Source of the DNA: Pseudarthrobacter naphthalenicus
GTDB taxonomy: Bacteria > Actinomycetota > Actinomycetes > Actinomycetales > Micrococcaceae
Direction of reading: 5' to 3'
DNA: 64,000 bases
Assembly: GCF_029076445.1 (NCBI RefSeq)
Contig: NZ_JARESG010000002.1
Location: 248,001 to 312,000, forward strand
In this document: positions 9,039 through 17,137 of the stretch, in pieces
How the letters are laid out: each line of letters begins with the position of its first letter
Position numbering within the stretch: the first letter of the stretch is position 1
Made by a program: the position numbers and the translations under genes
Notes under the pieces: generated by a model
What the model was told of the DNA's origin: nothing
What the model saw: only the letters and a program-made list of their open reading frames with translations
Databases searched by the model: none

Positions 9039-9466
9039 GCGGCGAACTCCAGGATTTTGATGTCTACGGTCATGTTGCCGCGAGTGGCGTTGGAGTAAGG
9101 GCAGATCTGGTGCGCCTTGGCCACCAGGGCCTCGGCGGTGGCCAGGTCCAGGGCGGGAACGGCGATTTCCAGCTCCGCCGCGAGGCCGTACCCCGCGCCG
9201 CCGTCCAATGCGCCAAAGTGGATCTTGGCCGCCACGGCCGAGTCCGTCAGGTCTGCGCCCTCCTTGCGGCCCACCAGGCGGAGCGCGGAGTGGAAGCAGG
9301 CGGCGTAGCCGGCTGCGAAGAGCTGCTCCGGGTTGGTGCCCTGGCCGTTGCCGCCCAGCTCCACCGGGCTGGCCAGGCTGACATCCAGCTTCCCGTCATT
9401 GGTGCGTGCGTTGCCGTCACGGCCTTCGCCGGAAGCCAGGGCCTCGGCAGTGTAAAGGGTTTTCAT
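9035..9466 (-). CDS. ohr: Organic hydroperoxide resistance protein (Ohr, OsmC family)
   Basis: A 143-residue thiol peroxidase that reduces organic and lipid hydroperoxides. The two redox Cys are in place: Cys57 in AACFHSAL and Cys122 in QICPYSNATRGN. The start is ATG 9466, with CLDVSLASPVELGG-like sequence typical of Ohr rather than OsmC. It lies 60 bases after ohrR and shares four bases with the reductase gene downstream. No separate operator is visible in the 60-base gap, so expression probably comes from the ohrR promoter. Confidence 0.96.
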   Translation of the reverse strand: MKTLYTAEALASGEGRDGNARTNDGKLDVSLASPVELGGNGQGTNPEQLFAAGYAACFHSALRLVGRKEGADLTDSAVAAKIHFGALDGGAGYGLAAELEIAVPALDLATAEALVAKAHQICPYSNATRGNMTVDIKILEFAA

Positions 9467-9526
9467 GTGGTCCGTCCTGTTGGTTGTGGATAACGGAAAA
9501 TCTTGGGGGGTCAGTGGATGGTGCGC

Positions 9527-9961
9527 TCAGCGGGAGCTGTGCAGGGCGTCCGTGAGCCGTTCGAGGGTGCTCCGCAGCTGCTCCAGCTCCACCGCCGACA
9601 GCCCGGCGGCCTCGGCGAGCCGCTGGGGAATCGCGTTGGCTTTGCCGCTCAAGGCCCGGCCGGCCGGCGTCAGGTGGACCTCAACGCGGCGCTCATCCTC
9701 CGCGGACCGGCGCCGCTCCACCAGCTCCATCGCCTCGAGGCGTTTGAGCAGGGGGGACAGCGTGCCGGAGTCCAGGCCGAGGTCCACGCCAAGCTCTTTG
9801 ACGCCCTTCGGTTCCGCCTCCCACAGCACCAGCATGACCAGATATTGCGGATAGGTCAGGCCGAGGTCTTCCAGCAGCGGCCGGTAGACGGCGGTGGCAG
9901 CGCGGGAGGCGGAGTAGAGGGCGAAGCAGACCTGATGGTCGAGGCGGGGGGCATCATTCAC
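9527..9961 (-). CDS. ohrR: MarR family organic peroxide sensor
   Basis: A 144-residue winged-helix repressor. Cys12 in the block DHQVCFALYSA matches the peroxide-sensing Cys15 of Bacillus OhrR (QLCFALYA). The recognition region YPQYLVMLVLWE...VKELGVDLGLDSGTLSPLLKRLE and the wing DERRVEVHLT are intact. I place the start at GTG 9961, with MNDAPRLD following. The upstream ATG at 9997 would put the operator palindrome inside the gene. The GTG lies seven bases after a -10-like TATCGT, so the mRNA may be leaderless. It should autoregulate and control ohr and the reductase. Confidence 0.93.
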   Translation of the reverse strand: MNDAPRLDHQVCFALYSASRAATAVYRPLLEDLGLTYPQYLVMLVLWEAEPKGVKELGVDLGLDSGTLSPLLKRLEAMELVERRRSAEDERRVEVHLTPAGRALSGKANAIPQRLAEAAGLSAVELEQLRSTLERLTDALHSSR

Positions 9962-9968
9962 AACCACA

Positions 9969-9997
9969 ACGATAGGGCACAATTCAATTGTGCACAA
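9969..9997 (-). promoter_or_regulatory. ohrR promoter with -35/-10 hexamers
   Basis: Minus strand: TTGTGC (9997-9992), a 17-base spacer, then TATCGT (9974-9969). GTG 9961 begins seven bases later, at the expected transcription start. The spacer contains the OhrR palindrome. Confidence 0.55.
9977..9993. promoter_or_regulatory. OhrR operator palindrome
   Basis: GCACAATT-C-AATTGTGC: two perfect 8-base arms around one base. The ACAATT/AATTGT core is the pattern known for OhrR boxes. It fills the region between the -35 and -10 hexamers, so bound OhrR would block polymerase. Confidence 0.8.
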
Positions 9998-10097
9998 CCT
10001 ACCTGTGTTCCTTTGTTCCGTTTAAATGCCGAACGGACATCTGCTGCGCCCTGTATGGGTGCGGCAGGTGTCCGTCCGGAGCGGATTGTGGGGTGTA

Positions 10098-11297
10098 TCA
10101 GAGGTCGCGGATGGTCCGGAGTGCCGCGGCCGTGAGGACCTGGACGCCGAGGCCCAGGGCCCGTTCATCCACGATGTAGTCCCCCCGGTGCAGGTCGTAT
10201 TCCTCGCCGCCGGGAGTCTTGGTGCCGAGACGCACCATGGCGCCGGGAAGTTCGGCGAGGAACCAGGCGAAGTCCTCGCCGCCCATGGACTGCGGCGTCA
10301 GTGTCACGGCGCTTTCACCGAGTTCGGCGCGGGCGGCCGCCTCAATCAGGGCTGTTTCATGCTCGGAGTTGACCACAGGCGGCACTCCCCTGGTGTGTTC
10401 CAGGTGCACGTCCACACCGTAGGGCGCGGCCACCTGCTGCACCACTTCGTCCAGGAGCTCACCGGCGTCGTGCCAGGCGTCACGGTCGAGGCAGCGCATG
10501 GTGCCGGCCATGTAACCCGTGCCGGGAATGGCGTTGGGTGCGGATCCGGCGCTGATCTGGCCCCACACCACGGACACCCCGCTGCGGACATCCACCCGGC
10601 GGGACAGCACGGCCGGAACGTTGACGGCGATCTGGGCGAGGGCGAACACCAGGTCCTCGGTGAGGTGCGGCCGCGATGTGTGGCCGCCGCGGCCGCTCAG
10701 TTCGATCTTGATGGTGTCTGAGGCGGACGTAATGGCGCCAATGCGCGTACCGATGCGTCCGACGTCGATCCTTGGGTCGCAGTGCAGCGCGAAAATGCGC
10801 GGCACACCGTCCAGAACGCCCTGCTCGATGCAGGAGAGCGCGCCGCCGGGCATGGTCTCTTCAGCCGGCTGGAAGATCACGCGGACCGTGCCGCCCAGCG
10901 GCGATTCCAGGTGCATGCTCTGTAGAACCAGGGCGACGCCGAGCATGGTTGCGGTGTGGACGTCGTGACCACAGGCATGCGTGACGCCGTGGTTCCTCGA
11001 GGCAAAGGGCAGGCCGGTTTCCTCGATGATCGGCAGGGCGTCAATATCGCCGCGGAGGGCGGTGGCAATCGGCCCCTCGCCGATGTCCACGGTGAGGCCG
11101 GTGCCCTCCAGCCGCCGCGGCGTAAGGCCGGCCGCTTCGAGGCGCTCAGCCAGTTTGTCCGTGGTGCGGAATTCCTTGAAGGAGAGCTCCGGGTGCGCGT
11201 GGAGGTCCCTGCGGAAATCGATCAGTTCCGGCAGGAGCGGCTCCAGCCACGGCCGCACTAATGTGGTGGGCTCGGCTTCAGTAGTGTAATTACGCAC
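10098..11297 (-). CDS. M20 family amidohydrolase (hippurate / N-acyl-amino-acid hydrolase type)
   Basis: A 399-residue metallopeptidase-fold amidohydrolase. Metal-site motifs are visible: THACGHDVHTATMLG (Cys/His), QPAEETMPGG (the EE pair) and ALHCDP. The dimerisation-domain motif SGRGGHTSRP and the C-terminal MGGEDFAWFL are also typical. The family removes acyl or aryl groups from amino acids; the substrate here is unknown. Start is GTG 11297; an ATG four bases upstream is out of frame. It is a single gene, 50 bases from manC, with no clear functional link to its neighbours. Confidence 0.9.
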   Translation of the reverse strand: MRNYTTEAEPTTLVRPWLEPLLPELIDFRRDLHAHPELSFKEFRTTDKLAERLEAAGLTPRRLEGTGLTVDIGEGPIATALRGDIDALPIIEETGLPFASRNHGVTHACGHDVHTATMLGVALVLQSMHLESPLGGTVRVIFQPAEETMPGGALSCIEQGVLDGVPRIFALHCDPRIDVGRIGTRIGAITSASDTIKIELSGRGGHTSRPHLTEDLVFALAQIAVNVPAVLSRRVDVRSGVSVVWGQISAGSAPNAIPGTGYMAGTMRCLDRDAWHDAGELLDEVVQQVAAPYGVDVHLEHTRGVPPVVNSEHETALIEAAARAELGESAVTLTPQSMGGEDFAWFLAELPGAMVRLGTKTPGGEEYDLHRGDYIVDERALGLGVQVLTAAALRTIRDL

Positions 11298-11347
11298 CCA
11301 TTTACTCTAGCGAGCGTCCGGGGAATAGCGTCATCAGGGTTGCAGAG

Positions 11348-12481
11348 TTACAGAACGTCGGTATCGCCGCTTGCCTTGAGCGCGTCAACGGCTCCCTTGA
11401 CCCGCTGGGCGTGTTCCTTGGTGGTCACCAAAAGGGCATCGCCAGTGTCCACGATGACCACGTCTTTGATGCCGATCAGGGCGATCACCCGCTTCGTGTC
11501 GGAAACCACCACGCCGCTGGCGTTCTCCGTAAAGACGCGGGCGCCCTCACCGATGACCGTGACGTCGTCCACTTCGCGCGCGCTGTTGAGCCTGCCCACC
11601 GAAGCAAAATCCCCGACGTCGTCCCAGCCGAAAGTGCCCGGCACCACGGCGACGTCGCCGGCGGCCGCAGCCGGTTCAGCCACGGCGTAGTCGATGGCAA
11701 TCTTGGGCAGGGTAGGCCAGACGCGGGCGGTCACGGCGTCACGGTCCGGAGTGTCCCAGGCCTGGGCAATCTCCAGCAAACCCTTGAACAGCTCGGGCTG
11801 GTTGGCCTCAAGGTGCTTGAGCATCAACGCCACCGGCGCCACGAACATGCCGGCGTTCCAGACGTACTCGCCGCTGTCCACGTACTGCTGGGCAACGTCC
11901 TCGTCCGGCTTCTCCACGAACTCCACCACGGCCTGCGCGCTGGGTGCACCTTCGATGTGGAGCTCCTGCCCCGCACGGATGTAGCCAAAGCCGGTGGACG
12001 GGTGCGTGGGTTTAATGCCGATGGTCACGATCTTGCCGGCAGCCGCCGTATAAATAGCCTCGCGCACCGCCGCCTGGAAGAGGTTGTCCGGGCTGATCAC
12101 CTGATCCGCGGCGAACGAACCCATGATGGTATCCGGATCGCGTTCGTGCAGGATGGCGGCGGCCAGCCCGATCGCGGCGCCGGAATCCTTGGGCTCGCTC
12201 TCAAGCACCAGGTCGGCGTCCTGCACCTCAGGCAGCTGGCGGCACACGGCGGCCCGGTGCGCGGTGCCGGTGACCACCAGGACCCGCCGGCCCGCGAGGG
12301 GCTCCAGCCGGTCATACGTGGCACGCAGCAACGTGCTGCCCGAACCGGTGAGATCGTGAAGGAACTTGGGAGCTGCTGCACGTGACAGGGGCCAGAGGCG
12401 GGTCCCCACTCCGCCTGCCGGAATCACCGCGATAAAACGGTCAAGGGGTGATGCCGGGCTTGTCACTTGGTCTGTACTCAT
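11348..12481 (-). CDS. manC: Mannose-1-phosphate guanylyltransferase
   Basis: A 377-residue nucleotidyltransferase making GDP-mannose from mannose-1-phosphate and GTP. The N-terminal signature IPAGGVGTRLWPLSR with the following KFLHDL, and FVEKPD in the middle, identify the GMP family; the C-terminal isomerase domain of bifunctional ManC/AlgA proteins is missing, as usual in actinobacteria. ATG 12481 is chosen over the TTG one codon upstream. GDP-mannose feeds mannosyltransferases of the cell envelope, one of which is at 55280. It diverges from the sdh operon. Confidence 0.92.
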   Translation of the reverse strand: MSTDQVTSPASPLDRFIAVIPAGGVGTRLWPLSRAAAPKFLHDLTGSGSTLLRATYDRLEPLAGRRVLVVTGTAHRAAVCRQLPEVQDADLVLESEPKDSGAAIGLAAAILHERDPDTIMGSFAADQVISPDNLFQAAVREAIYTAAAGKIVTIGIKPTHPSTGFGYIRAGQELHIEGAPSAQAVVEFVEKPDEDVAQQYVDSGEYVWNAGMFVAPVALMLKHLEANQPELFKGLLEIAQAWDTPDRDAVTARVWPTLPKIAIDYAVAEPAAAAGDVAVVPGTFGWDDVGDFASVGRLNSAREVDDVTVIGEGARVFTENASGVVVSDTKRVIALIGIKDVVIVDTGDALLVTTKEHAQRVKGAVDALKASGDTDVL

Positions 12482-12620
12482 CAACGCCTACTTTAGCCGA
12501 CCGGCCTCCCGGTCCCCGCTGTGGCGGCGCCAGCGGAGGTTCTTCGGCCCCCGAAGTGTGGGCTTCGTCTCAATTAAAACCAAAACACCGGCATTGCGGG
12601 GTCACCAAGTGGTTCCTAAA

Positions 12621-12649
12621 TTGAATAAGCTGTTAGCGAAGCCTACATT
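12621..12649 (+). promoter_or_regulatory. Candidate sdhCDAB promoter
   Basis: TTGAAT (12621-12626), a 17-base spacer and TACATT (12644-12649) lie 90 bases upstream of sdhC, each matching four of six consensus positions. The 257 bases between manC and sdhC hold no gene. Confidence 0.5.
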
Positions 12650-12738
12650 TAGGCTCTGAGCTACGAGTGCTCTCGCAGCAGGCGTTCCCCCCGCGTGGAT
12701 CTCATGCCAGCGCCGCTGTGTTGCAGGGAGGTTTATCA

Positions 12739-13119
12739 GTGCCGACGAAACCAGCTGGCACCTTGTACCGCGGCCGTGAAGGCCAGTGGTCCTGGGTAGG
12801 ACACCGCATTACCGGTGTAGTGATTTTTTTCTTCTTGTTGGTCCATGTGCTGGACACCTCATTGGTGCGTGTGTCCCCCGAGGCTTACACCGCAGTCATC
12901 GGTGCATACAAGAACCCCCTCATGGCCCTGGGTGAAACGGGCCTGGTTGCCGCCATCGTTTTCCACGCCTTCAACGGCCTGCGTATCATCGCCGTGGACT
13001 TCTGGAAGAAGGGCGCAAAGTACCAGCGCCAGATGCTGTGGACCGTCCTGGCCCTGTGGGTAGTTGTGATGGTCGGCTTCTCCATCCGCCACCTTTCCCT
13101 CGCTCTTGGAGGTCATTAA
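12739..13119 (+). CDS. sdhC: Succinate dehydrogenase cytochrome b556 subunit
   Basis: A 126-residue membrane anchor with three hydrophobic helices. HRITGV near residue 24 and FHAFNGLRII (about residue 78) carry the conserved haem/quinone-side His and Arg. GTG 12739 is preceded by GGGAGG at a good distance; a longer frame beginning at 12667 has none. It binds haem b and quinone in complex II with SdhD and holds SdhAB at the membrane. It is first in the sdhCDAB operon. Confidence 0.93.
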   Translation: MPTKPAGTLYRGREGQWSWVGHRITGVVIFFFLLVHVLDTSLVRVSPEAYTAVIGAYKNPLMALGETGLVAAIVFHAFNGLRIIAVDFWKKGAKYQRQMLWTVLALWVVVMVGFSIRHLSLALGGH

Positions 13120-13122
13120 GCC

Positions 13123-13584
13123 ATGACTGCAACTATCGACAGCCCCCGCAGCGGGAAGATCTCACCGCGGTACCGCCGCAGCGGCGGATCCAAGGGCAAC
13201 TTCGAAATGCTGGCGTGGCTGTTCATGCGCCTCTCCGGCGTTGTCCTGGTGGTGCTGATCTTCGGCCACCTCTTCGTGAACCTCCTGGTAGGCGAAGGCA
13301 TCCACGCCATCGACTTCGGTTTCGTCGCCGGCAAGTGGGCTGACCCGTTCTGGCAGATCTGGGACCTCGCCATGCTGTGGCTGGCCATGCTGCACGGCAC
13401 CAACGGCGTCCGCACCATCATCAACGATTACGCCGAGAAAGACTCCACCCGTCTCTGGCTCAAGATCGTCCTGTACGCGGCCACTGCTGTGATCATCGTC
13501 CTGGGTACCCTGGTGATCTTCACGTTCAACCCGTGCCCCGTAGTTAACGGTGTCCCGCTGCCCGGCGGCTTCTGCCCCGCCTAG
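13123..13584 (+). CDS. sdhD: Succinate dehydrogenase hydrophobic anchor subunit
   Basis: A 153-residue protein with an N-terminal hydrophilic tail and three membrane helices. RLSGVVLVVLIFGHLFVNLL (about residues 38-57) and MLHGTNGVRTI (about 89-99) mirror the SdhC motifs and hold the haem/quinone residues. It starts three bases after sdhC, with GGAGG inside the end of sdhC. It completes the membrane part of complex II. A gap of 104 bases separates it from sdhA. Confidence 0.93.
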   Translation: MTATIDSPRSGKISPRYRRSGGSKGNFEMLAWLFMRLSGVVLVVLIFGHLFVNLLVGEGIHAIDFGFVAGKWADPFWQIWDLAMLWLAMLHGTNGVRTIINDYAEKDSTRLWLKIVLYAATAVIIVLGTLVIFTFNPCPVVNGVPLPGGFCPA

Positions 13585-13688
13585 CCACATCCTGGCCGTC
13601 GCCCCACGGGCCACGGCCTGCGTTTTGCGGCGCAGGTAACGCCTGCCCGTTGTTTTATTGCGAATTTTGAGAGAAAGAGCGCCAAAGT

Positions 13689-15488
13689 ATGCAGGTCCAT
13701 AAGTACGACGTCGTCATCGTCGGTGCCGGTGGCGCTGGCATGCGCGCCGCGATCGAATCCGGTCAGCGCGCGCGCACAGCAGTACTGACCAAGCTCTACC
13801 CCACCCGCTCGCACACCGGTGCGGCGCAGGGCGGCATGTGCGCGGCCCTTGCCAACGTCGAGGAAGACAACTGGGAATGGCACACCTTCGACACCGTCAA
13901 GGGCGGCGACTACCTGGTTGACCAGGACGCCGCGGAGGTGATGGCAAAGGAAGCCATCGACGCCGTGCTGGACCTTGAGAAGATGGGCCTGCCGTTCAAC
14001 CGCACGCCTGAGGGCCGGATCGACCAGCGCCGCTTCGGCGGCCACACCCGCGATCACGGCAAGGCACCGGTCCGCCGCGCCTGCTACGCCGCAGACCGCA
14101 CCGGCCACATGATCCTGCAGACGCTGTACCAAAACTGCGTCAAGCACAATGTGGAGTTCTACAACGAGTACTACGTCCTGGACCTGCTGACGGTCGAGGA
14201 AGACGCCGTCCGCGAGGACGGCACACCGTACAAGCAGAAGCGCGTGGCCGGGGTTGTGTCCTACGACCTCGCCTCCGGTGAGCTGCACGTCTTCCAGGCC
14301 AAGTCCGTGGTGTTCGCCTCCGGCGGCGCGGGCAAGGTCTTCAAGACCACCTCCAACGCCCACACCCTCACCGGTGACGGCATGGGAATCGCCTTCCGCC
14401 GCGGCATCCCGCTGGAAGACATGGAGTTCTTCCAGTTCCACCCGACAGGCCTTGCCGGCCTCGGCATCCTGCTCTCCGAAGCAGCCCGCGGTGAGGGCGC
14501 CATCCTGCGTAACTCCGAGGGTGAGCGCTTCATGGAGCGCTATGCACCCACCATCAAGGACCTCGCACCGCGTGACATCGTGGCCCGCTCCATGGCCAAT
14601 GAAGTCCGCGAAGGCCGCGGCTGCGGCCCGAACAAGGACTACGTCCTCCTGGACCTGACCCACCTGGAGCCGGCGCACATCGACGCCAAGCTCCCGGACA
14701 TCACCGAGTTTGCCCGCACCTACCTTGGTGTGGAGCCCTACACGGAACCGGTTCCCGTGTTCCCCACGGCGCACTACGCCATGGGCGGCATCCCCACCAA
14801 CATCAGCGCCGAGGTCCTGCAGGACAACGACACCGTGATCCCGGGCCTGTACGCCGCCGGTGAAGTGGCATGCGTGTCCGTCCACGGCTCCAACCGCCTG
14901 GGCACCAACTCACTGCTTGACATCAACGTGTTCGGCAAGCGCGCCGGCATTGCAGCGGCCGAGTACTCCAAGACCGCCGACTTCGTGGAACTCCCCGAAG
15001 ACCCGGAGGCCTACACCATCGATCTGCTGAACATTGCCCGCAACGGCACCGGTGACGAAAAGGTGGCCCTGATCCGTAAGGACCTGCAGGACACCATGGA
15101 CGCCAACATGCAGGTGTTCCGCACTGCAGACACGCTGAACCAGGTTCTGCGGGACATCGAGTCCTTCGAAGCCCGCTACAAGAACATCAGCGTCCAGGAC
15201 AAGGGCAAGCGCTTCAACCTGGACCTGCTCGAAGCTGTCGAGCTGGGCTTCCTGCTGGAGCTGGCCAAGGTCATGACGGTTGCGGCCCTGCACCGTGAGG
15301 AATCCCGCGGCGGACACTTCCGCGAGGACTTCCCGGAACGTGACGACGAAAAATTCATGAAGCACTCCATGGCGTACAAGGATGACCACGCACCGGCGGA
15401 TGGTTCCGCCGAGTCAATCGCGGGCATCCGACTTGCCACCAAACCGGTGGTCTTTACGCGCTACGAGCCGATGGTGAGGAAGTACTAA
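13689..15488 (+). CDS. sdhA: Succinate dehydrogenase flavoprotein subunit
   Basis: A 599-residue FAD subunit that oxidises succinate to fumarate on the cytoplasmic face. GAGGAG (residues 12-17) begins the FAD fold, and His42 in RSHTGAAQGGM is the covalent flavin attachment site. Active-site blocks QFHPTG and the C-terminal HGSNRLGTNSLLD are present. Length matches the family. A purine-rich GAGAAAGAG lies upstream of ATG 13689. It ends one base before sdhB. Confidence 0.97.
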   Translation: MQVHKYDVVIVGAGGAGMRAAIESGQRARTAVLTKLYPTRSHTGAAQGGMCAALANVEEDNWEWHTFDTVKGGDYLVDQDAAEVMAKEAIDAVLDLEKMGLPFNRTPEGRIDQRRFGGHTRDHGKAPVRRACYAADRTGHMILQTLYQNCVKHNVEFYNEYYVLDLLTVEEDAVREDGTPYKQKRVAGVVSYDLASGELHVFQAKSVVFASGGAGKVFKTTSNAHTLTGDGMGIAFRRGIPLEDMEFFQFHPTGLAGLGILLSEAARGEGAILRNSEGERFMERYAPTIKDLAPRDIVARSMANEVREGRGCGPNKDYVLLDLTHLEPAHIDAKLPDITEFARTYLGVEPYTEPVPVFPTAHYAMGGIPTNISAEVLQDNDTVIPGLYAAGEVACVSVHGSNRLGTNSLLDINVFGKRAGIAAAEYSKTADFVELPEDPEAYTIDLLNIARNGTGDEKVALIRKDLQDTMDANMQVFRTADTLNQVLRDIESFEARYKNISVQDKGKRFNLDLLEAVELGFLLELAKVMTVAALHREESRGGHFREDFPERDDEKFMKHSMAYKDDHAPADGSAESIAGIRLATKPVVFTRYEPMVRKY

Positions 15489-15489
15489 G

Positions 15490-16272
15490 ATGACCGCTGA
15501 ACTCGCTGAGCCAGCCTCAAAGATCGAACTGCCCGCCGGCGTCGGCGGGGGCGGGGACATCCCTTCCTTCGACGTCACGCTGCGTGTGCGCCGCTACAAC
15601 CCCGAGGTGTCCGAGGACGCCACGTGGGATGACTTCAAGGTGACCATGTACGGCACCGACCGCGTGCTGGATGCCCTGCACAAGGTCAAGTGGGAAATCG
15701 ACGGCAGCGTCTCGTTCCGCCGTTCCTGCGCCCACGGTGTCTGCGGTTCCGATGCCATGCGCATCAACGGCCGCAACCGCCTGGCCTGCAAGACCCTCCT
15801 GAAGGACCTGGATACGTCCAAGCCCATCACGGTCGAGCCCATCAAGGGCCTGCCGGTGGAGAAGGACCTGATTGTGGACATGGAGCCGTTCTTCCAGTCG
15901 TTCCGCGAAGTCATGCCCTTCCTGATCAACAAGGGCCACGAGCCCACCAAGGAACGCCTGCAGTCCGCCGAGGACCGCGAGCGTTTCGACGACACCACCA
16001 AGTGCATCCTGTGCGCTGCGTGCACCTCGTCCTGCCCCGTGTTCTGGACCGATGGCCAGTACTTCGGGCCGGCCGCGATCGTCAACGCACACCGCTTCAT
16101 CTTCGATTCCCGTGATGACGCTGGTGACATGCGCCTGGAGATCCTGAACGACAAGGAAGGTGTGTGGCGCTGCCGCACCACCTTCAACTGCACCGAAGCA
16201 TGCCCCCGCGGCATCCAGGTGACCCAGGCCATTGCCGAGGTCAAGCAGGCAATCCTCTCGCGCAAGGTCTAA
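15490..16272 (+). CDS. sdhB: Succinate dehydrogenase iron-sulfur subunit
   Basis: A 260-residue electron-transfer subunit. Cys clusters for all three centres are visible: SCAHGVCGSDAM plus a following Cys for [2Fe-2S], CILCAACTSSCP for [4Fe-4S], and FNCTEACPRGI for [3Fe-4S]. The N-terminus is slightly extended by a Gly-rich stretch. It begins one base after the sdhA stop, so the two are translated together, and a strong hairpin follows it. Confidence 0.97.
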   Translation: MTAELAEPASKIELPAGVGGGGDIPSFDVTLRVRRYNPEVSEDATWDDFKVTMYGTDRVLDALHKVKWEIDGSVSFRRSCAHGVCGSDAMRINGRNRLACKTLLKDLDTSKPITVEPIKGLPVEKDLIVDMEPFFQSFREVMPFLINKGHEPTKERLQSAEDRERFDDTTKCILCAACTSSCPVFWTDGQYFGPAAIVNAHRFIFDSRDDAGDMRLEILNDKEGVWRCRTTFNCTEACPRGIQVTQAIAEVKQAILSRKV

Positions 16273-16287
16273 TTTTCAGTTTTGCAT

Positions 16288-16328
16288 ACGACGGCGTCTC
16301 CCACCTTTGTGGTGATAGGCGCCGTCGT
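16288..16328 (+). terminator. Hairpin after sdhB
   Basis: ACGACGGCG (16288-16296) pairs with CGCCGTCGT (16320-16328), with an inner CCAC/GTGG pair. There is only a short T stretch afterwards (GGTTTAA). It lies 15 bases after the sdhB stop, as expected for the operon end. Confidence 0.65.
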
Positions 16329-16366
16329 GGTTTAACTCCTGACAGCACCCACGAAAGCAGCACACG

Positions 16367-17137
16367 ATGTCCCGCTCTGAAAAAGTCAGCTTCGAAGGAA
16401 CCACCGGCGAGCTCCTCTCCGGCATCATTGACCTTCCGGAGGGGCCGGTTCGCGGCTGGGGCCTGTTCTCCCACGGCTTCACCCTGGGCAAGGACAGCCC
16501 GTCCGCGTCCAGGATGTGCAAGGCCTTGGCCGACAGCGGGATCGGCATGCTGCGCTTCGACAATCTGGGGCTGGGCGAGTCCGCCGGCCACTGGTCCGAG
16601 GGCTCCTTCAGCCACAAGGTGGCGGACACGGTGAGGGCTGCGGAGTTCATGCGCGCGCAGGGCAAGCAAATTTCGCTGCTGGTGGGCCACTCCTTTGGCG
16701 GTGCAGCCGTACTGTCCGCGGCCAGGCAGATTCCCGAGCTCGACGCCGTCGCAACCGTAGGTGCCCCGTTCTCCCCCAAGCATGTGGCGCACGTGTTCGA
16801 CGCCGCCCTGGACAGGATCCTCAGCGAGGGCAGCGCCGAAGTGGATCTGGGCGGGAAACGCGTGGAGATCCGGAAGCATTTTGTGGAGGACCTGGAGAAC
16901 GCGGACCTTACGGACTGCATCCGGCAACTGCACAAGCCCCTGATGGTGCTGCACTCCCCCACGGACAACACGGTGGGCATCGAAAACGCCAGCACCATCT
17001 TCCAAACCGCCCGCCACCCGCGGAACTTCATCTCACTCGAAGGCAGCGACCACCTGCTGACCGGCAAGGGTCAGGCAGCCCGTGCCGCCCGGATCATTTC
17101 TGCCTGGGCCGACCAATACCTGGACGCCGGGCACTAG
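16367..17137 (+). CDS. Alpha/beta hydrolase (serine aminopeptidase-like)
   Basis: A 256-residue hydrolase with a full catalytic triad: Ser109 in GHSFGG, Asp200 in HSPTDNTV and His229 in GSDHLL. The oxyanion HGF motif is at 36-38. The sequence resembles the hydrolase domain found fused to OsmC in some bacteria, but the OsmC part is absent here. The substrate is unknown. ATG 16367 follows GAAAGCAG. Its end overlaps the end of the opposing YihY gene by 44 bases. Confidence 0.85.
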   Translation: MSRSEKVSFEGTTGELLSGIIDLPEGPVRGWGLFSHGFTLGKDSPSASRMCKALADSGIGMLRFDNLGLGESAGHWSEGSFSHKVADTVRAAEFMRAQGKQISLLVGHSFGGAAVLSAARQIPELDAVATVGAPFSPKHVAHVFDAALDRILSEGSAEVDLGGKRVEIRKHFVEDLENADLTDCIRQLHKPLMVLHSPTDNTVGIENASTIFQTARHPRNFISLEGSDHLLTGKGQAARAARIISAWADQYLDAGH

